Shown here in pieces: positions 61,956-64,000 of a DNA stretch of 64,000 nucleotides (positions are counted from its first letter, which is position 1; every line of letters begins with the position of its first letter). Under the pieces are notes generated by a model, which saw only the letters and a program-made list of their open reading frames with translations, did no database searches and had not been told where the DNA came from. This stretch comes from Microbacterium sp. CFH 31415 (GTDB lineage: Bacteria > Actinomycetota > Actinomycetes > Actinomycetales > Microbacteriaceae): contig NZ_JAKYXC010000010.1 in the NCBI RefSeq assembly GCF_022538185.1, forward strand, positions 1 through 64,000, given 5' to 3'. Made by a program: the position numbers and the translations under genes.

Positions 61956-64000
61956 TCAGCAGGTCAGCGTGTCGTACGTCGCGCTCACCTCCGACGTCAC
62001 CGTCTCGCCGTCCACGATGCCCGTGACCTCCGCGCTCACCCCGCCGGCGGGGACCGACGCCTGACGTGTCGAGAACGCCTGCGAGCTGCGCTTGCCGGGC
62101 GCGAGGTCGGCGATCGCCTTCGAGCCGTACGCCGTCTCGAGCGCAACGTCGACCGGAACCTCGTCGCCGTTTGCGGCCGTAACGGCGAGCACGCCCTTGC
62201 CGGCGACGCAACGGCCCGTCACGGTGAGCTCGACGTCGAGCTCCGGCGCTGCGGGCGCCGCCGCCCACGCCTGGAATTCGAGGATGCCGCTCGATCCGCC
62301 CGCGCTCGCGGAGCCCCACGCCTGCATGAGCGCACGGAGCTTCGTGGTCGTGACCGGCGCGAAAGCCACCTCGTTGACAGTGGTCGACGAGCGTTCGTAG
62401 GAGCCCGTCGCCGCGACATCCCGCCACTCACCCGACGCCAGGTCGACGTACTGCAGCTTCCACTCGCGCGGCGGGATCATGCCCACCCCCGATGCATCGC
62501 TCGAGTCGCGGAAGAACAGCACGCCGGCCTTGTCGATCGTGACGACCCGGTCCCATTCGAGCTGCACCCACTGCTCGCCGACGTTGGGCCACGTGCCCCA
62601 CGACGCTCCGCTCAGTGCGCCGTCGTTGACCGCCGTGACGGAGTTCCAGCCCGAGGTGTAGGACGCGGTCGGCGTCGCGATGGGGGCGATGTTGCCCTCG
62701 AGCGGAGCGTTCGGCGACAACGGCACGGTGATCGAGGCGAGCGCCGAGAGGTTGCCCGCGGCATCCCTCGACCGCAGGTACACGACGTGCCGCTCATCGT
62801 CGACCGGCACAGCCGTGCCGTACGCCTGCCAGCCGGTGGGCGCGTCGATGGCGTACTCGATGCCGGCGACGCCGGACCCGGCGTCTGCGGCGGTCGCGCT
62901 CACCGTGCGCGCGACGATGTCGAGTGTGCCGGTGACGGTGGGGCGCGTCGCGTCGATCTTGACGGGGACGGATGCCTCGGCCGACGTGTTGCCGGCGGTG
63001 TCCGTCGCTCGCGCGGTCACCGTGTGCTCGCCGTCGCCCGATACGGTCGCCTCGGCGAAGCGGACGTTGTCGCTCGCCTGCCAGGCGCCGCCATCGACCG
63101 ACAGCTCGATGCGCGTGCGCACGTCGCGGTCGTCGGTGGCGGTCGCCCGCACGGTCGCGGCCGACAGGAACCACCCGTCGGCGCCGTCGACACCCGACAC
63201 CGCGAGCGCCACGTCGGGCGCCTCCGCGTCGATCGTCTCGCCGAACACCTCGAGTTCGCCGAGGCCGACGCCGGCGTGCGCCTCACCGTCGGTCTGAGCC
63301 GCAAGCACCGCCCGGATGCCCGTGGTCGTGACCGGGTCGAACGTGACCGCGTTCGGGGCGTCGCCGGTCGTGCCGTATGCATCCGCACCGGTGACGTCCT
63401 GCCACTCGCCCTCGACGAGCGCCTGCACGGCCCACGACCGGGGCACGGCGACACCGTCGCCGGCGTCGGGTCCGGCCCGGTCGCTCCAGAAGTGCGCGGT
63501 CACGCCATCGACGCGAACGGGCTCCTCCCAGGTGTATCCGGCCCAGCGGGTGGCGGCGTCGCCGGCCGCGGTCGTCCACACCGGGTGTGCCGATCCCTCA
63601 TAGAGGACCTGGCCGTCGTTGAGCGCCGCGAGCGACGAGCCGCCGGCCGTCGCCTGCGCCTCGGGCATGCCGGTCAGCGCGAGGTTGGTGCGCCACGGGT
63701 CCTCACCGAGGACGGTCACCGTCGCGTCGACGCGACCTGCGGCGTAGCCCTCGACGAAGCCGCTCACCGTGAACTCGCCGGCGGCCGTGATGTCGGCGGG
63801 GTCGATCTCGCCCCAGCGCACCGGCGCGGGCAGCGTCTCGTCGCCGTACGTGAGGCTCACGGTCTCAGGAAGCTCCGGCGGGGTGCCGATGACGGTCTGC
63901 ACCGCCACCGGCTCGACGCCGTCGGGCTGTGCGGCGTGCACCTCCCACTCCTCCACGGCGAGCGCGGAGTACTGCGGCGGGTTGGCCGCGTTGGGCGAGG
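61956..64000 (-). CDS. large secreted glycosidase or accessory protein, C-terminal part (N-terminus beyond window)
   Basis: The frame is open to the right edge, giving at least 681 residues. In order from the visible N-terminal side: an NPPQYSALAVEEWEV junction; an Ig-like domain ending in TVTVLG; an F5/8 type C-like domain (NLALTGMPEAQAT to LGELEVFG); two Ig-like/chitobiase-type domains with ATDTAGNTSAEASVPVKIDA; a second F5/8-like domain (NIAPIATPTASYTSGWNSVTAVNDG); and the shared C-terminal Cys module (61956-62213). The catalytic domain must lie beyond 64000. The architecture is common in GH2- or GH127-type arabinogalactan enzymes, which is a guess. Confidence 0.8.
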   Translation of the reverse strand, partial: SPNAANPPQYSALAVEEWEVHAAQPDGVEPVAVQTVIGTPPELPETVSLTYGDETLPAPVRWGEIDPADITAAGEFTVSGFVEGYAAGRVDATVTVLGEDPWRTNLALTGMPEAQATAGGSSLAALNDGQVLYEGSAHPVWTTAAGDAATRWAGYTWEEPVRVDGVTAHFWSDRAGPDAGDGVAVPRSWAVQALVEGEWQDVTGADAYGTTGDAPNAVTFDPVTTTGIRAVLAAQTDGEAHAGVGLGELEVFGETIDAEAPDVALAVSGVDGADGWFLSAATVRATATDDRDVRTRIELSVDGGAWQASDNVRFAEATVSGDGEHTVTARATDTAGNTSAEASVPVKIDATRPTVTGTLDIVARTVSATAADAGSGVAGIEYAIDAPTGWQAYGTAVPVDDERHVVYLRSRDAAGNLSALASITVPLSPNAPLEGNIAPIATPTASYTSGWNSVTAVNDGALSGASWGTWPNVGEQWVQLEWDRVVTIDKAGVLFFRDSSDASGVGMIPPREWKLQYVDLASGEWRDVAATGSYERSSTTVNEVAFAPVTTTKLRALMQAWGSASAGGSSGILEFQAWAAAPAAPELDVELTVTGRCVAGKGVLAVTAANGDEVPVDVALETAYGSKAIADLAPGKRSSQAFSTRQASVPAGGVSAEVTGIVDGETVTSEVSATYDTLTC

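Noticed and set aside
58180..62427. Longer version of the GH30 protein starting upstream of 61770
   Set aside because: The extra N-terminus is Arg/Gly-rich and precedes a perfect signal peptide; it also overlaps operator, terminator and the next gene.

Overview
This is high-GC actinobacterial DNA. Gene content, codon use and the strong GGAG-type ribosome binding sites suggest Microbacterium or a close relative in Microbacteriaceae; that placement is inference. The window holds about 48 protein genes (one runs off the right edge), one intact tRNA-Ser gene with several damaged copies of its 3' end, and no rRNA, CRISPR array or transposase that I can recognise.

Layout. (1) 1-11.5 kb is a plant-polysaccharide locus: two secreted multidomain GH43 enzymes, a sugar ABC importer without ATPase (lipoprotein plus two permeases) and two LacI regulators. 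Both GH43 promoters carry the same 14-bp LacI-like operator. The extreme left end (1-249) looks like an assembly artefact. (2) 11.5-13.2 kb encodes a CoA-disulfide reductase/rhodanese fusion behind a CsoR/CstR-like operator. (3) 13.4-27.5 kb is an aromatic-acid block. A MarR regulator faces SDR, amidohydrolase, acyl-CoA dehydrogenase, MaoC hydratase and CoA ligase genes, resembling the p-hydroxycinnamate (cou) beta-oxidative deacetylation pathway. A taurine/nitrate-type ABC importer with a PaaX regulator faces a MetF-PurU-LigM-PadR operon for tetrahydrofolate-dependent O-demethylation. Together they could take ferulate-like acids to vanillate and then protocatechuate while recycling the folate carrier. 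(4) 27.6-37.5 kb has a secreted DUF6351-type hydrolase with Ig-like repeats, a second PaaX, a MetE-like protein, a YtcJ-type amidohydrolase with an APC permease under a LacI regulator with a clear operator, and a DUF3237 protein.

(5) 37.6-41.8 kb contains a MACPF/perforin-like protein, a 77-residue partner and a convergent LuxR-type STAND ATPase regulator. (6) 42.1-57.9 kb is accessory: three same-orientation copies of the tRNA-Ser 3' end (about 42.12, 45.01 and 57.94 kb) bracket two blocks. The smaller carries a DksA/TraR zinc-finger protein, an SDR, an orphan ORF and a cupin. The larger is an apparently near-complete N-acetylmuramic acid utilisation locus: ABC importer, BadF-type sugar kinase, MurQ etherase, RpiR regulator, Gfo/Idh oxidoreductase, YbbE-like serine hydrolase, NagB and a D-lactate dehydrogenase that would consume the lactate released by MurQ. 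(7) 58.2-64 kb returns to polysaccharide degradation with a GH30 beta-1,6-galactanase-like enzyme and the C-terminal half of another huge secreted protein.

Four secreted enzymes, two at each end of the window, share a C-terminal module of about 85 residues bounded by two cysteines that I cannot assign to a known family. Together with the tRNA-bounded MurNAc islet and the perforin-like pair, this is the most promising uncharacterised material here.
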